Notes: generated from the sequence alone by a model not told the origin. DNA of 64,000 bases from Desulfocurvus vexinensis DSM 17965 (GCF_000519125.1 NZ_JAEX01000010.1:46301-110300); one strand, 5' to 3'. Shown: positions 24,349 through 33,861, counted from the stretch's first letter. Made by a program: numbers and translations.

Positions 24349-25590
24349 GTGCAAGGCGGTTTCTTCAAGGTCCTGTCCCCCGGCGAGTTCACCGCCCTGC
24401 TGCGCGGCTTCGCCCCCCTGCCCCCCGAGGAGGCGCCCCTGGCCGCGCTGGCCGGGCGCGCCCTGGCCCGGGACGTGACCGCCCGCGAGGACCTGCCCCT
24501 GGTGGACCGCTCGTGCATGGACGGCTTCGCCGTGCGCGCCCGCGACCTGTTCGGCGCCACCGAGGCCAACCCGGCCTACCTGGAGCTGATGGCCGAGCTG
24601 GCCATCGACGTGCAGCCCGATTTCGAGCTGGCCCCGGGCCACTGCGCGGCCATCGTCACCGGCGGCACCCTGCCCCGGGGCGCCGACGCGGTGGTCATGG
24701 TCGAGCACACCGCCGACCTGGGCGCGGGCACCATCGAATTCCGCAAATCCCCGGCCCCGGCGGACAACGTCATGCTACGCGGCGAGGACGCCCGGGCCGG
24801 GCACACGGCCCTGGCCGCCGGAACCGTGCTGCGGCCCCAGGAGATCGGCCTGCTGGCGGCCCTGGGCTTCGAGGCCGCCACGGTGCGCGCCCGGCCCCGG
24901 GTGGCCATCCTGTCCACCGGCGACGAGCTGGTGCCCGTGGCCGCCACCGTGCGCCCGGGGCAGGTGCGCGACGTGAACTCGCACACCCTGGCCGCCCTGG
25001 CCCGCGCCGCCGGGGCCGAGCCCGTGCTGCACGGGCTGGTGCCCGACGAGGCCCGGGCCCTGGAAGCGGCCCTGGCCGCCGCCGTGGCGGACAGCGACGT
25101 GGTGCTCGTGTCGGGCGGCTCGTCCGTTGGCGTGCGCGACCTGACCCAGGCGGCCATCGAGGCCCAGCCCGACGCCCGCATCCTGGCCCACGGCGTGGCC
25201 ATCAGCCCGGGCAAGCCGACCATCCTGGCCCGGGTGGGCACCAAGGCCGTGTGGGGGCTGCCCGGGCAGGTGACCTCGGCCCAGGTGGTCATGCTGGCCT
25301 TCGGCTGCCCGCTGCTGCGCCACCTGGCGGGCGACGCCGGGGCCTTCGACCCGGCCCGGCGGCGCACGGTGCGCGCGCGCCTGGCGCGCAACGTCCACTC
25401 CAAGCCCGGGCGCGAGGACTACGTACGCGTGGCCCTGGAGCGCGACGGGACCGGAGCGCTGGCTGTGCCCCTGGCGGGCAAGTCGGGCCTGCTGCGGACC
25501 CTGGTCCAGGCCCGGGGGCTGGTGTGCATCCCCGCCGAAAGCGAAGGCATGGACGCCGGGGCGGCGGTGGACGTCTGGCTGCTGGACTGA
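24349..25590 (+). CDS. moeA: Molybdopterin molybdenumtransferase MoeA
   Basis: A 413-residue MoeA inserts molybdate or tungstate into adenylylated molybdopterin. Family marks are RSCMDGFAVRARDLFG, GTLPRGADAVVMVE, ILSTGDELVP, VSGGSSVGVRDLT and HGVAISPGKPTIL, then WGLPGQVTSAQVV. Domain order and length are normal. The GTG at 24349 is chosen because AGGAGG lies eight bases upstream; an in-frame ATG farther upstream has no family similarity. A second, longer moeA follows after 125 bases. Organisms that use both molybdenum and tungsten often carry two MoeA, and tungsten enzyme genes are near, so each may serve one metal; this is inference. Confidence 0.95.
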   Translation: MQGGFFKVLSPGEFTALLRGFAPLPPEEAPLAALAGRALARDVTAREDLPLVDRSCMDGFAVRARDLFGATEANPAYLELMAELAIDVQPDFELAPGHCAAIVTGGTLPRGADAVVMVEHTADLGAGTIEFRKSPAPADNVMLRGEDARAGHTALAAGTVLRPQEIGLLAALGFEAATVRARPRVAILSTGDELVPVAATVRPGQVRDVNSHTLAALARAAGAEPVLHGLVPDEARALEAALAAAVADSDVVLVSGGSSVGVRDLTQAAIEAQPDARILAHGVAISPGKPTILARVGTKAVWGLPGQVTSAQVVMLAFGCPLLRHLAGDAGAFDPARRRTVRARLARNVHSKPGREDYVRVALERDGTGALAVPLAGKSGLLRTLVQARGLVCIPAESEGMDAGAAVDVWLLD

Positions 25591-25715
25591 GCCGCCCGCC
25601 GTCAGGCACTTGAACTCCCCCGCTTTTTCAAGCACACCTGTCTTCAGGGACATCTGTCTTCGACACCCCGGCGGCCCCGCCGCTGCCCCCGCCCCGCCCC
25701 AAAGGAGGCCACGCC

Positions 25716-27671
25716 ATGAAGCGCAACATCTATCTGGACACCGTGCCCATCGAGGAAGCCCTGGAGCGCGTGCGCGCCGCCCTGGACCGCGACGCCCTGC
25801 TGGGGGTGGAAACCGTGCCCACCCACGAGACCGCCGGACGCGTGACCGCACACGGAGTGTATGCCAAACTGTCATCGCCTACGTATCACAGCGCAGCCAT
25901 GGACGGCATCGCCGTGCGCGCCGAGGCCACCTTCATGGCCCGCGAGGGCCAGCCCCTGACCCTGGCCCGGGGCCGCGACTTCGTGGCCGTGAACACCGGC
26001 AACCCCCTGCCCCCGGGCATGGACGCGGTGATCATGGTCGAAAACGTGGTCCAGGCCGACGACGACGCCGTGACCATCGAGGCCCCGGCCTTCCCCTGGC
26101 AGCATGTGCGGCGCATCGGCGAGGACATCGTGGCCACCGAGCTGCTCATGCCCCAGAACCACCCGCTCTCGGCCTACGATGTGGGCGCCCTGCTTTCGGC
26201 GGGCATCTGGGAGCTCGACGTCCGCCGCCGGGTGAAGATCGCCATCATCCCCACCGGCGACGAGGTGCTGGACTTCACCGCCCGGCCCGAGCCCAAGCCG
26301 GGGCAGGTGGTGGAGAGCAACTCCCAGGTCTTCGTGGCCCTGGCCCGGGCCTGGGGCTTCGAGGCCACGCGCGTGCCCCCGGTGCCCGACGACCCCGAGG
26401 CCCTGGCCGGGGCCGTGGCCCGGGCCCTGGCAAGCGACGCGCACATCGTGGTCATCGGCGCGGGCTCGTCGGCGGGCAGCAAGGACTACTCCCGGGCGAT
26501 CATGGAGCGCTTCGGCACGGTGCTGGTCCACGGCATCCAGGCCATGCCCGGCAAGCCTTCGCTGCTGGGCGTGGCCGGGCCGGAGCACGGCGGCAAGCTG
26601 CTGGTGGGCGCGCCGGGCTATCCCGTGAGCGCGGTGGTCTGCTTCGAAGAGCTGCTGGCGCCCCTGGCCGCCTGGATGACGCGCAAGATCGCCCGCCGCC
26701 GCCCGCGCGTGCAGGCCGAACTGACGCGCCGCGTGCCGTCCAAGCTGGGCATGGAGGAATTCCTGCGCCTGTCCATCGGCCGGGTCGGCGGCAAGTACGT
26801 AGCCACGCCCCTGGCGCGCGGGGCGGGCATGATCACCACCATGACCCGCGCCCAGGGCCTGATGCGCATCCCGGCCAACGCCGAGGGCGTGGAGCAGGGC
26901 GAGACCGTGCAGGCCGAGCTGCTGGTGCCCGCCGCCGCCCTGGACGACATCCTCGTGGCCGTGGGCTCCCACGACAACACCATGGACCTGCTGGCCGACG
27001 CCCTCATGGGCCGCCAGGCGCCCATCCGCCTGGCCTCGACCCACGTCGGCTCCATGGGCGGCATCATGGCCGTGAAGAACGGCTCCTGCCACCTGGCGGG
27101 CATCCACCTCTTCGACCCCGAGTCCGGCGACTACAACTTCCCCTTCCTGGACAAGTACCTGCCCGGGCGCGAGCTGACCGTGGTCAACCTGGCCATCCGC
27201 CACCAGGGGCTGATGGTCGCCCCGGGCAACCCCAAGGGCATTGCGGGCGTGGCCGACCTGGCCCGGCCCGACGTGCGCTTCATCAACCGCCAGCGCGGCG
27301 CAGGCACGCGCATCCTGCTGGACGACCACCTGAAGCGGGCGGGCATCGCCCCCGAGGCCGTGGCCGGGTACGACAAGGAGGAGTTCACGCACATGGCCGT
27401 GGCCGTCAACGTGCTCACCGGCGCGGCAGACTGCGGCCTGGGCATCCGGGCCGCGGCCCGGGCCCTGGGGCTGGACTTCGTGCCCCTGGCCCGCGAGCGC
27501 TACGACCTGCTCATCCCCTCGGCCCACCTGGAGGACCCCAAGATCCAGGCCATGCTCGAGCTGGTGCGCGACGCGGCCTTCCAGGAGCGCATCAAGGCCC
27601 TGGGCGGCTACGAGACGGCCCTCACGGGCCAGACCATGCGCCCGGGCCTGGGCCTGGGGGAAGACGCATAG
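25716..27671 (+). CDS. MoeA fused to a C-terminal periplasmic-binding-like domain
   Basis: A 651-residue protein. Residues about 1-405 are MoeA: SAAMDGIAVRAEATF, NPLPPGMDAVIMVENV, IIPTGDEVLDF, GAGSSAGSKDYSR, HGIQAMPGKPSLLG and GAPGYPVSAVV. Residues about 420-645 match the PBP-like domain often attached to MoeA or LysR-type regulators: STHVGSMGGIMAVKNGSCH, NRQRGAGTRILLDDHLK and ADCGLGIRAAARALGL. That domain resembles molybdate/tungstate or molybdopterin-binding proteins and is cytoplasmic here (no signal peptide). The start has AAAGGAGG upstream. It may give metal or cofactor selectivity to the insertion step. The pair of moeA genes is probably one transcript. Confidence 0.93.
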   Translation: MKRNIYLDTVPIEEALERVRAALDRDALLGVETVPTHETAGRVTAHGVYAKLSSPTYHSAAMDGIAVRAEATFMAREGQPLTLARGRDFVAVNTGNPLPPGMDAVIMVENVVQADDDAVTIEAPAFPWQHVRRIGEDIVATELLMPQNHPLSAYDVGALLSAGIWELDVRRRVKIAIIPTGDEVLDFTARPEPKPGQVVESNSQVFVALARAWGFEATRVPPVPDDPEALAGAVARALASDAHIVVIGAGSSAGSKDYSRAIMERFGTVLVHGIQAMPGKPSLLGVAGPEHGGKLLVGAPGYPVSAVVCFEELLAPLAAWMTRKIARRRPRVQAELTRRVPSKLGMEEFLRLSIGRVGGKYVATPLARGAGMITTMTRAQGLMRIPANAEGVEQGETVQAELLVPAAALDDILVAVGSHDNTMDLLADALMGRQAPIRLASTHVGSMGGIMAVKNGSCHLAGIHLFDPESGDYNFPFLDKYLPGRELTVVNLAIRHQGLMVAPGNPKGIAGVADLARPDVRFINRQRGAGTRILLDDHLKRAGIAPEAVAGYDKEEFTHMAVAVNVLTGAADCGLGIRAAARALGLDFVPLARERYDLLIPSAHLEDPKIQAMLELVRDAAFQERIKALGGYETALTGQTMRPGLGLGEDA

Positions 27672-28057
27672 GCTCACCGCCGGACGGACACGGCCCGGCA
27701 GCTTATGAGGCCCCGTGGTTGAGCCATTGCGCGCCGGGGCAGACACCCCGGTGCGGGCGGCGGGGGCCGCAGGGAGTGGGCTCCGGGAGGCAGCGGTCCA
27801 GGGACCTCAGGCGCGAGGGCGAAGGGGCAGACAGGCGCCGCCCCCGAAGGGCGCGACCCGGGGTGCCTGCGGCGGAAGGGGCGAAAATTGCGCGGCGGCG
27901 CGGCTCCGCCCTGGCTGGCGGGGGGAGCCGCGTCCCGAACGCCGCCCCGCAGCGCGGTGGCGCAGAGGCAGGAAACCCCAGGGCGCGGACGGCAGGCCGC
28001 CGCAACGGCGACAGGTCCGCCGGGCCACGGCGATGGGCCGCCCCGCCGCCCTGCCCG
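27672..28057. other. Intergenic stretch, no feature seen
   Basis: These 386 bases separate the converging moeA fusion and rlmB genes. They are GC-rich with no ribosome site, no convincing frame and no strong hairpin that I can find. Confidence 0.5.
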
Positions 28058-28840
28058 TCAGGCCCCGCCGCCCTGCCCGCGCCGGGCCCAGCGCCTGCGG
28101 GCGAACTCGCCCAGCACCACGGCTCCGGCCTGGGCCACGTTGAGGGAATCGAAGGGCCGGGCCATGGGGATGGTCACGCAGGCGGTGGCCCGCTTTTGCA
28201 CCCCCGGGCGCACGCCCTTCTCCTCGTTGCCCAGCACGAGCACCGCCGGGGTGTACAGGGGCGCGTCGAACAGCGGCACGGCCCCGGGCTCGGCCACGGT
28301 GGCGTAGACGTTCCAGCCCTGGTCCAGGGCCTGGTCCAGGGCGCGGGCCAGGTTGACCACCCGCGCCACGGGCAGCCGGGCCAGGGCCCCGGCGCTGGCC
28401 TTGGCCGCCGCGCCGCCCAGAAAGGCCGTGCGGTCCTGCGGCACCACGAGCCCGGCGCCGCCCAGGGCGTACAGGGTCCGCGCCAGGGCGCCGACGTTGC
28501 CGGGGTCCTGGACCTGGTCCAGGGCCAGCAGCAGCGGCAAGGGCGCGTCCAGGGCCGTGCGCAACAGCTCCTCGAAGCTCGCGTAGCCCGCCTCGCGCAC
28601 CCGGGCCACGACGCCCTGGGTGTTGCCCGGGAACAGGCGCTCCAGCTCCACGCGCTCCACCAGCCGGAAGCGCACCCGGGCACGCTTGCAAAATTCGACG
28701 ATTTGTGAAATCTCTAGCCCACGTGCCCCTTTCTGCAGGAACACCGTATCCACCCGCTCGGGTGCGGCGTCCAGCAGTTCCAGCACGGGCTTGCGGCCCG
28801 GAACGACGCTGTCCTGGCCTGACTCCTGACTTGCTTTCAT
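28058..28840 (-). CDS. rlmB: TrmH/SpoU family rRNA 2'-O-methyltransferase (RlmB-like)
   Basis: A 260-residue SPOUT-class methyltransferase. The N-terminal substrate-binding domain has VPGRKPVLELLDAAPERVDTV, and the knotted catalytic domain has the three classic motifs: QDPGNVGALART (motif 1), LVLGNEEKGVRP (motif 2) and ARPFDSLNVAQAGAVVL (motif 3). Members methylate a ribose in 23S rRNA or tRNA; RlmB acts on 23S rRNA, and that assignment is moderate. AAGGA lies upstream of the start at 28840. The gene diverges from mltD, and a perfect DnaA box lies in the gap between them. Confidence 0.9.
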   Translation of the reverse strand: MKASQESGQDSVVPGRKPVLELLDAAPERVDTVFLQKGARGLEISQIVEFCKRARVRFRLVERVELERLFPGNTQGVVARVREAGYASFEELLRTALDAPLPLLLALDQVQDPGNVGALARTLYALGGAGLVVPQDRTAFLGGAAAKASAGALARLPVARVVNLARALDQALDQGWNVYATVAEPGAVPLFDAPLYTPAVLVLGNEEKGVRPGVQKRATACVTIPMARPFDSLNVAQAGAVVLGEFARRRWARRGQGGGA

Positions 28841-28851
28841 GTTCTTTTCCT

Positions 28852-28860
28852 TGTGGATAA
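28852..28860 (-). promoter_or_regulatory. Perfect DnaA box match
   Basis: TTATCCACA read on the minus strand, 12 bases before rlmB. A weaker relative (TTATGGACAA on the minus strand) lies about 45 bases away. A single box may regulate rlmB or be chance; there is no AT-rich unwinding region. Confidence 0.35.
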
Positions 28861-28917
28861 GGCTCTTTGCCCGAGGCTGAATCTGCCTACGGCGCCTGGG
28901 TGTTGTCCATAAAATTC

Positions 28918-28945
28918 TTGACGGGCTCTCGTGTTTTTCTAGATA
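28918..28945 (+). promoter_or_regulatory. Predicted promoter of mltD
   Basis: TTGACG (28918-28923) and TAGATA (28940-28945) are 16 bases apart in an AT-rich gap. The start codon lies 71 bases downstream. Confidence 0.55.
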
Positions 28946-29016
28946 GTTTCTAAAGTTTACCCCGGGAACTGCCCGTTTTCACCCGGAAAACCTCAAGAGA
29001 ACGGAAACCAAAGCTT

Positions 29017-30705
29017 ATGCACAAATCCCTGGTCCGCGCAATCGCGCCTGTGCTGTTCGCGGTGCTGCTCCTGGGGGCCCTGCCCGGCTGCGCCATGAAA
29101 AAACCGGTGGCGGACGCGGACCTGGCCGCCCCGCCCGACGCGCGGCACGAGGCCTCAAGAGCTTCCCGGCCCGACCTGGCCCCCCGCCTCGACGACGACG
29201 CCCTGACCCAAGACGAAGACACCCCGCTGACCGCCGAAGAACGCAAGGCTCTGGAAAGCGACTTGGGCATCACCTTCGAACTCGACGAGCGCGACACCGA
29301 AGAGGTCCGCGCGTTCTTCACCTATTTCACCCACAAGGGCCGCAAGCATTTCGAAGCCTGGCTCAAGCGCTCGGAGCGCTATCTGCCCTATGTGCGCCGG
29401 GTGTTCGCCGAGCGCGGGCTGCCCCACGAGCTGGTCTACCTGCCCTTCGTGGAGAGCGGCTACAACACCGCCGTGCGCTCCCGCGCGGGCGCCCAGGGCA
29501 TGTGGCAGTTCATGCCCTTCACGGGCAAGAAGTACGGGCTGCACGTGGGCTGGTGGCTGGACGAGCGCAACGACCCCTACAAGGCCACCCACGCCGCCGC
29601 CGACTATCTGACCAAGCTGCACGGCGACTTTGGCGACTGGTATCTGGCCCTGGCCGCCTACAACGCGGGCGAAGGCCGCGTGGCCAAGGCCATCGCGCGC
29701 AGCGGCTGCGATGACTTCTTCGAGCTGTCGCAGATGCAGCAGGGCAAGACCAAGGGCGGCCGCCGCTCCTACTACCTGCCCCAGGAGACGCGCCATTACG
29801 TGCCCAAGCTCATGGCCGTCATTAAGATCGTGCGCAACCTCGAGGCCCTGGGCTTCGAGAAACCCAACTGGGACGGCCCGGACACCGTGGCTTCCATGCA
29901 GGTGCCGCCCAAGACCGACCTGCGGGCCCTGGCCAAACACCTGGGCATGACCTGGGAGGACTTCAAGGCCCACAACCCGGCCTTCCTGGAGGCTGGCAGC
30001 CACCCCGACAAGCCCTCCACCGTCTACCTGCCCGATGCGGCCATGGCCGCCCAGGCCCAGGTCTGGGCCACGGGCGCGGGCTTCAAGGAATTCGGCGGCT
30101 ACTACACCTTCTACAAGGTGCAAAACGGCGACTCCTGGTACCGCATCTCCAACCGCTTCGGCGTGCCCGTGGGCGTGCTCAAGAACTACAACAACGTCAG
30201 CTCGAACCTGCTGCGCAAGGGCCAGGTGCTCAAGGTGCCCGGCAAGGGCGAGGCCGGTGCCACCGCCGCGCGCATGCAGAAGCAACCCTCCGCCAAGGCC
30301 AAGACCAAGGACATCGCCAAGGCCAAGGCCGACGGCAAGTCCGTGCGCCAGCTGGCGCAGTCGCGCTCCAACTACGTGATCCAGTCCGGCGATTCCCTGT
30401 GGTCCGTGGCCAAGAAGTACAACACCACCCCGGACAACCTCGCCGCCGCCAACGGAATCAGCACCAAGACCACCCTCAAGATCGGCCAGCGCCTGTACAT
30501 CCCCGACCAGAGCCGCCTGGCCGCCAAACAGTCGCGCAAGGACGCCGAGCGCGCCAAGACGGCCATCTCCTACAAGGTCAAGTCCGGCGACACCCTGTAC
30601 TCCATCGCCAAGCGCTTCGGCGTGAGCACCGAGGCCATCCTGACCTGGAACAACCTGTCCTCCCCGCGCATCTACCCCGGGGACAGCCTGAAGCTCTACC
30701 AGTAG
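29017..30705 (+). CDS. mltD: MltD-like lytic transglycosylase with three LysM domains
   Basis: A 562-residue lipoprotein (lipobox GALPGC, Cys25). After a spacer and charged helix, the SLT domain (about 125-270) has LPFVESGYNTAVRSRAGAQGMWQFMP with the catalytic Glu, plus ALAAYNAGEGRVAKAI. Three LysM peptidoglycan-binding repeats follow at about 365-410 (YKVQNGDSWYRISNRFGV), 450-500 (YVIQSGDSLWSVAKKYN) and 520-562 (YKVKSGDTLYSIAKRFGV). This is the MltD layout: an outer-membrane-anchored enzyme that cleaves glycan strands. The linkers between LysM 1 and 2 are Lys/Ala rich. A 20-base terminator follows directly, so the gene is a single unit. Confidence 0.94.
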   Translation: MHKSLVRAIAPVLFAVLLLGALPGCAMKKPVADADLAAPPDARHEASRASRPDLAPRLDDDALTQDEDTPLTAEERKALESDLGITFELDERDTEEVRAFFTYFTHKGRKHFEAWLKRSERYLPYVRRVFAERGLPHELVYLPFVESGYNTAVRSRAGAQGMWQFMPFTGKKYGLHVGWWLDERNDPYKATHAAADYLTKLHGDFGDWYLALAAYNAGEGRVAKAIARSGCDDFFELSQMQQGKTKGGRRSYYLPQETRHYVPKLMAVIKIVRNLEALGFEKPNWDGPDTVASMQVPPKTDLRALAKHLGMTWEDFKAHNPAFLEAGSHPDKPSTVYLPDAAMAAQAQVWATGAGFKEFGGYYTFYKVQNGDSWYRISNRFGVPVGVLKNYNNVSSNLLRKGQVLKVPGKGEAGATAARMQKQPSAKAKTKDIAKAKADGKSVRQLAQSRSNYVIQSGDSLWSVAKKYNTTPDNLAAANGISTKTTLKIGQRLYIPDQSRLAAKQSRKDAERAKTAISYKVKSGDTLYSIAKRFGVSTEAILTWNNLSSPRIYPGDSLKLYQ

Positions 30706-30726
30706 CCCGGGCGCGAGCCAGGGCGC

Positions 30727-30774
30727 AAAGACGGACCCCGGCGGTGGCTCTGGTCACCGCCGGGGTCCGTCTTT
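30727..30774 (+). terminator. Strong intrinsic terminator after mltD
   Basis: A perfect 20-base stem (30727-30746/30755-30774) with an 8-base loop. The arms begin AAAGACGG and end CGTCTTT, so T-rich ends serve both strands; it likely stops transcription from both directions. Confidence 0.85.
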
Positions 30775-30981
30775 GGCGCCGCGTGGCCCCGGGTGCGGCC
30801 GGGGCCGCGCGGCGCGCAGGCCGGGGCGGCCCGAAAGCCCTGCCCGCAGCCCGCGCCGCAAGGGCATGGCGACGGCGCGCGTGCTTCGATTCGACGCGCC
30901 GGGGGCAGGCCAAGGGGCCGGAGCCCTCGCCCGGCGCGGCGAAGCGCCTTGCGGGCATCCGCCTGCCAACGGGCTCGCCCC

Positions 30982-31683
30982 CTAGCGCCAGGCGGCCAGG
31001 GGCGTCTGTTCCAGGGGCGTCTCGCTTTGCAGCTCGGCAAAAACCGTGGGTGTGCCCGGGCCGCCGCGCGTCTCCTCGGTCTTGACCAGCAGCCCGTCGC
31101 TGGCGCGGTACCAGTACAGCGAGCTCCAGAACATGCCCTTGACCCCGGGCACCGTGTGCTTGACGCGCACGGCCTCGGTGGGCGTGCCGCCTACGTCCAC
31201 GGTCTCGGTCTGCTGGCGAATGGCCCGCAGCAGGACAACCTGCTGCTGCTCGGGCCGGGTGACGTAGAAGCGAACCTCGGGCGCACCCGAAAGCACGAAG
31301 TCGCGCAGCAGTAGCACGGAGCCGTACCACGGGGCGTCCAGGTCGAAGGCGCGGTCCACGGCCTTGCCGCCCAGGGTGCCGGTCAGGCGCAGGGTGTCGC
31401 CATGGTGGCTCATGGTCAGGGCGTCGCCCGTGGCCGGGTCGTGGTATTCCTCGCGGAGGGTGCCCAGGTCCGCGTCGCAGAGGATGACGCGCCGGGCGCC
31501 GGGCTCGAAGAGGCTGATGTGGCAGCCGCCGCCGGGCACGGGCTGGAGCAGGTATTCCTTGGTGCCCTGGCCGGCCGAGCTGGTTTCGGCATAGACAAGG
31601 CGCAGGGGGCCGTCGGAAAAGGCCAGGGCCGGGGCGGCCAGCAGCAGCAGGCAGAAGGCGAGCAGGGGGACGGTTCGGGGCAT
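30982..31683 (-). CDS. Conserved secreted protein of unknown function
   Basis: A 233-residue exported protein with a signal peptide (about 1-21, CLLLLAAPALAF). The mature part is beta-rich, with paired Cys (GGCHISLF, RVILCDAD). The C-terminal half, LSGAPEVRFYVTRPEQQQVVLLRAIRQQ to SSLYWYRASDGLLVKTEETRG, recalls DUF3108-like periplasmic proteins, but this is not certain. The ATG at 31683 has AGGAG directly before it; a longer frame to 31917 is noise. It stands alone and converges with mltD. Function is not known. Confidence 0.75.
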   Translation of the reverse strand: MPRTVPLLAFCLLLLAAPALAFSDGPLRLVYAETSSAGQGTKEYLLQPVPGGGCHISLFEPGARRVILCDADLGTLREEYHDPATGDALTMSHHGDTLRLTGTLGGKAVDRAFDLDAPWYGSVLLLRDFVLSGAPEVRFYVTRPEQQQVVLLRAIRQQTETVDVGGTPTEAVRVKHTVPGVKGMFWSSLYWYRASDGLLVKTEETRGGPGTPTVFAELQSETPLEQTPLAAWR

Positions 31684-32136
31684 GGCTCCTCGCAGGGGGC
31701 AGGCTGTGCGCGGGCGCACACGGCCTGCATGCCACGGGCAGGTTACAGTGGCGTGACGACGCCGCAACGGGGCCCCAAGCGGCGCCTGGAGCGGCACATG
31801 AAACGGTGCATGAAACGACGCTTGAAACGCAGGCGGCCAGGGGCCCGCGCACGTCCAGGATGCCACAGGCCCGCCGCGCAGGCAACGCCAGCCGCCGCAC
31901 GCACGGCCCCGAGTCACAGGGGCGACGCGCCAGGGGCCGTGCGCGCAGCCAACGCCCCCGACGCCCCAGAGCCAGAAGTACCGCGCGAACCCGGCACGCC
32001 TGGCCCCCGGGCCACCGCCCGGAGGCGCATGGCACGCCAGACAGCCCTCCCCCGCCCGGCCCAGTCGCCCGGCCCACGCAAGGGGCCCCCCGGCGTGCGC
32101 CGGGGGGCCCCTGTGGTGCGTGGCTCGTGCCTGGGG
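31684..32136. other. Gene-free stretch with a 12-base degenerate tandem repeat
   Basis: Apart from a hairpin at its right end, this gap contains about five copies of a 12-base degenerate unit at roughly 31770-31831. The last three copies share TGAAACG at 31799, 31811 and 31823, exactly 12 apart. No ribosome site or convincing gene is seen. Confidence 0.5.
32081..32112 (-). terminator. Hairpin after ald
   Basis: A 15-base stem (32081-32095/32098-32112, AGGGGCCCCCCGGCG) follows the ald stop codon. There is no T-run on the minus strand. Confidence 0.65.
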
Positions 32137-33240
32137 CTACAGGGCCTGGGCGGGCGCCACGGCCTCGATGCCGAAGGCGTCGCCCACCGCCGGGCAGGTC
32201 AGGACGCCCTTGTGGGTGTTCAGGCCCAGCAGCAGGGCGTTGTCGGCGCGCAGGGCGTCGAAGCCCTTGTCGGCCAGCTTGATGGCGTAGGGCAGGGTCT
32301 GGTTGGTCAGGGCGAAGGTCGAGGTGCGCGGCACGGCGCCGGGCATGTTGGTCACGCCGTAGTGGACCACGTTGCCCACGAGGTAGGTGGGCTCCTTGTG
32401 GGTGGTGGGCTTGATGGTCTCGATGCAGCCGCCTTGGTCGATGGCCACGTCCACGACCACCGAGCCGTCCTTCATGGTCTTGACCATCTCGGCGGTGACG
32501 AGCTTGGGCGCCTTGGCGCCGGGGATGAGCACGCAGCCGATGAGCAGGTCGGCGAACTGCACGGCCTTGCGGATGTTGGGCTCGGTGGAGGACACGGTGA
32601 TCAGCCGCCCGCCGAACACGTCGTCCATGTAGGTCAGGCGCTTGTGGTTGATGTCGATGACCGTGACCTGCGCGCCCAGGCCCAGGGCCATCTTGGCCGC
32701 GTTGGCGCCGACCACGCCCGCCCCGAGGATGACCACGGAGCCGGGGGTCACGCCGGGCACGCCGCCCAGCAGGATGCCGCGCCCGCCCTGGGGCTTCTCC
32801 AGGTAGTGCGCCCCGACCTGGGTCGCCATGCGCCCGGCCACTTCGGACATGGGCGTGAGCAGCGGCAGGGAGCCGTCGGGCAGTTGCACGGTTTCGTAGG
32901 CGATGGCCGTGGTGCCCGCGTCCAGCAGGGCCTTGGTCAGCTTCTCCTCGGCGGCCAGGTGCAGGTAGGTGAACAGCAGCAGGTCGTCGCGCAAAAAGCC
33001 GTACTCCTCGGCCACGGGCTCCTTGACCTTGACGACCATCTGGGCGCCCCAGGCGGCCTCGCGGGAGACCAGCCGCGCCCCGGCGGCCTCATACTGGGCG
33101 TCGGACAGGCCGCTGCCCAGGCCCGCGCCAGCCTCCACCAGCACGGTGTGCCCGCGCCGGACCAGGGTTTCCACGCCGCCCGGGGTCATGGAGACCCGGT
33201 TCTCCAACGTCTTGATTTCCTTGGGAACGCCGATGATCAT
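32137..33240 (-). CDS. ald: Alanine dehydrogenase
   Basis: A 367-residue NAD-dependent enzyme interconverting alanine with pyruvate and ammonia. It starts [20 protein letters not shown], the family signature; RVSMTP carries the substrate-binding Arg, and VVKVKEP the catalytic Lys. A Rossmann segment [21 protein letters not shown] binds NAD, and DVAIDQGG is the second signature. The ATG at 33240 has GAGG eight bases before it. The gene lies directly downstream of an Lrp/AsnC-type regulator gene on the same strand with about 70 bases between them, so that regulator most likely controls it in response to amino acids. Alanine is a common carbon and nitrogen source in this group of anaerobes. Confidence 0.96.
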   Translation of the reverse strand: MIIGVPKEIKTLENRVSMTPGGVETLVRRGHTVLVEAGAGLGSGLSDAQYEAAGARLVSREAAWGAQMVVKVKEPVAEEYGFLRDDLLLFTYLHLAAEEKLTKALLDAGTTAIAYETVQLPDGSLPLLTPMSEVAGRMATQVGAHYLEKPQGGRGILLGGVPGVTPGSVVILGAGVVGANAAKMALGLGAQVTVIDINHKRLTYMDDVFGGRLITVSSTEPNIRKAVQFADLLIGCVLIPGAKAPKLVTAEMVKTMKDGSVVVDVAIDQGGCIETIKPTTHKEPTYLVGNVVHYGVTNMPGAVPRTSTFALTNQTLPYAIKLADKGFDALRADNALLLGLNTHKGVLTCPAVGDAFGIEAVAPAQAL

Positions 33241-33306
33241 GGGATCCACCTCGCAGGAAGGATTGTGGTTTGCCGCCGGGCCCTGGGCGGCGCAGGCGCA
33301 GGCGCG

Positions 33307-33807
33307 CTAGTCCTGCCCGAAGAACCTCCTGCGCACCGCCCGGGGCAGGGGCACCCATTTGCGCTTGGCCTTCATGACCATGAAGGATTCGCTGGCCGCC
33401 ACCCCGCCGATGGCCGAAAGCTCGTCGTTGATGAACGCGTAGAGATCGTCGGTGCCTTCGGGCAGCAGGACTTCGACCATGATGTCGTAGCGTCCCGTGA
33501 CCACAGCCGCCCAGTTCACCTTGTCCAGGGCCGACACCTTCTGGAGCATGTCGTCCATCTTGCTGTGGGTCTCCACCGTGATGCCCACGAAGGCGACCTC
33601 CAGCCCCTTGATGCGGAAGGGATCCACCAGCCCGGCGACGCGCAGCACGCCCGCGGCCATGAGGTTCTTCATCCGCGAGCGCACCGTGGGGCTGGTCACC
33701 CCCAGGCGCTCGGAGACCTTGCCCGCCGAAAGCTGCCCGTCCTCGGCCAGCACGGCCAGCAGCCTGCGGTCCTGCCGCTCCAGAGTGAACTTCTCGTCCT
33801 TGGCCAT
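33307..33807 (-). CDS. Lrp/AsnC family transcriptional regulator
   Basis: A 166-residue regulator. Residues about 8-60 form the DNA-binding helix-turn-helix (LDRRLLAVLAEDGQLSAGKV, LGVTSPTVRSRMKNL), and residues about 70-150 the RAM ligand-binding domain (VAFVGITVETHSKMDDML, WAAVVTGRYDIMVEVLLP). Such proteins bind amino acids and form octamers. Placement just before ald suggests it senses alanine or a related amino acid. Its own promoter contains a palindrome over the -10 box, a standard sign of self-repression. No metal or catalytic function is expected. Confidence 0.94.
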   Translation of the reverse strand: MAKDEKFTLERQDRRLLAVLAEDGQLSAGKVSERLGVTSPTVRSRMKNLMAAGVLRVAGLVDPFRIKGLEVAFVGITVETHSKMDDMLQKVSALDKVNWAAVVTGRYDIMVEVLLPEGTDDLYAFINDELSAIGGVAASESFMVMKAKRKWVPLPRAVRRRFFGQD

Positions 33808-33839
33808 CGTGAAAGGCTCCTGGAAAAATCGATCACCGA

Positions 33840-33861
33840 GAATTTTCTAATCAGAAAATTC
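33840..33861. promoter_or_regulatory. Palindromic operator over the regulator promoter
   Basis: Perfect 9-base arms GAATTTTCT and AGAAAATTC with a 4-base centre. It covers the -10 box of the Lrp-type gene promoter, so binding would block transcription. The AT-rich arms fit Lrp-family sites. Confidence 0.65.

Noticed and set aside
28852..28912. Possible replication origin at the rlmB/mltD gap
   Set aside because: One perfect DnaA box and one poor one do not make an origin; there is no AT-rich unwinding region, no dnaA or dnaN, and the partition genes are 17 kb away.
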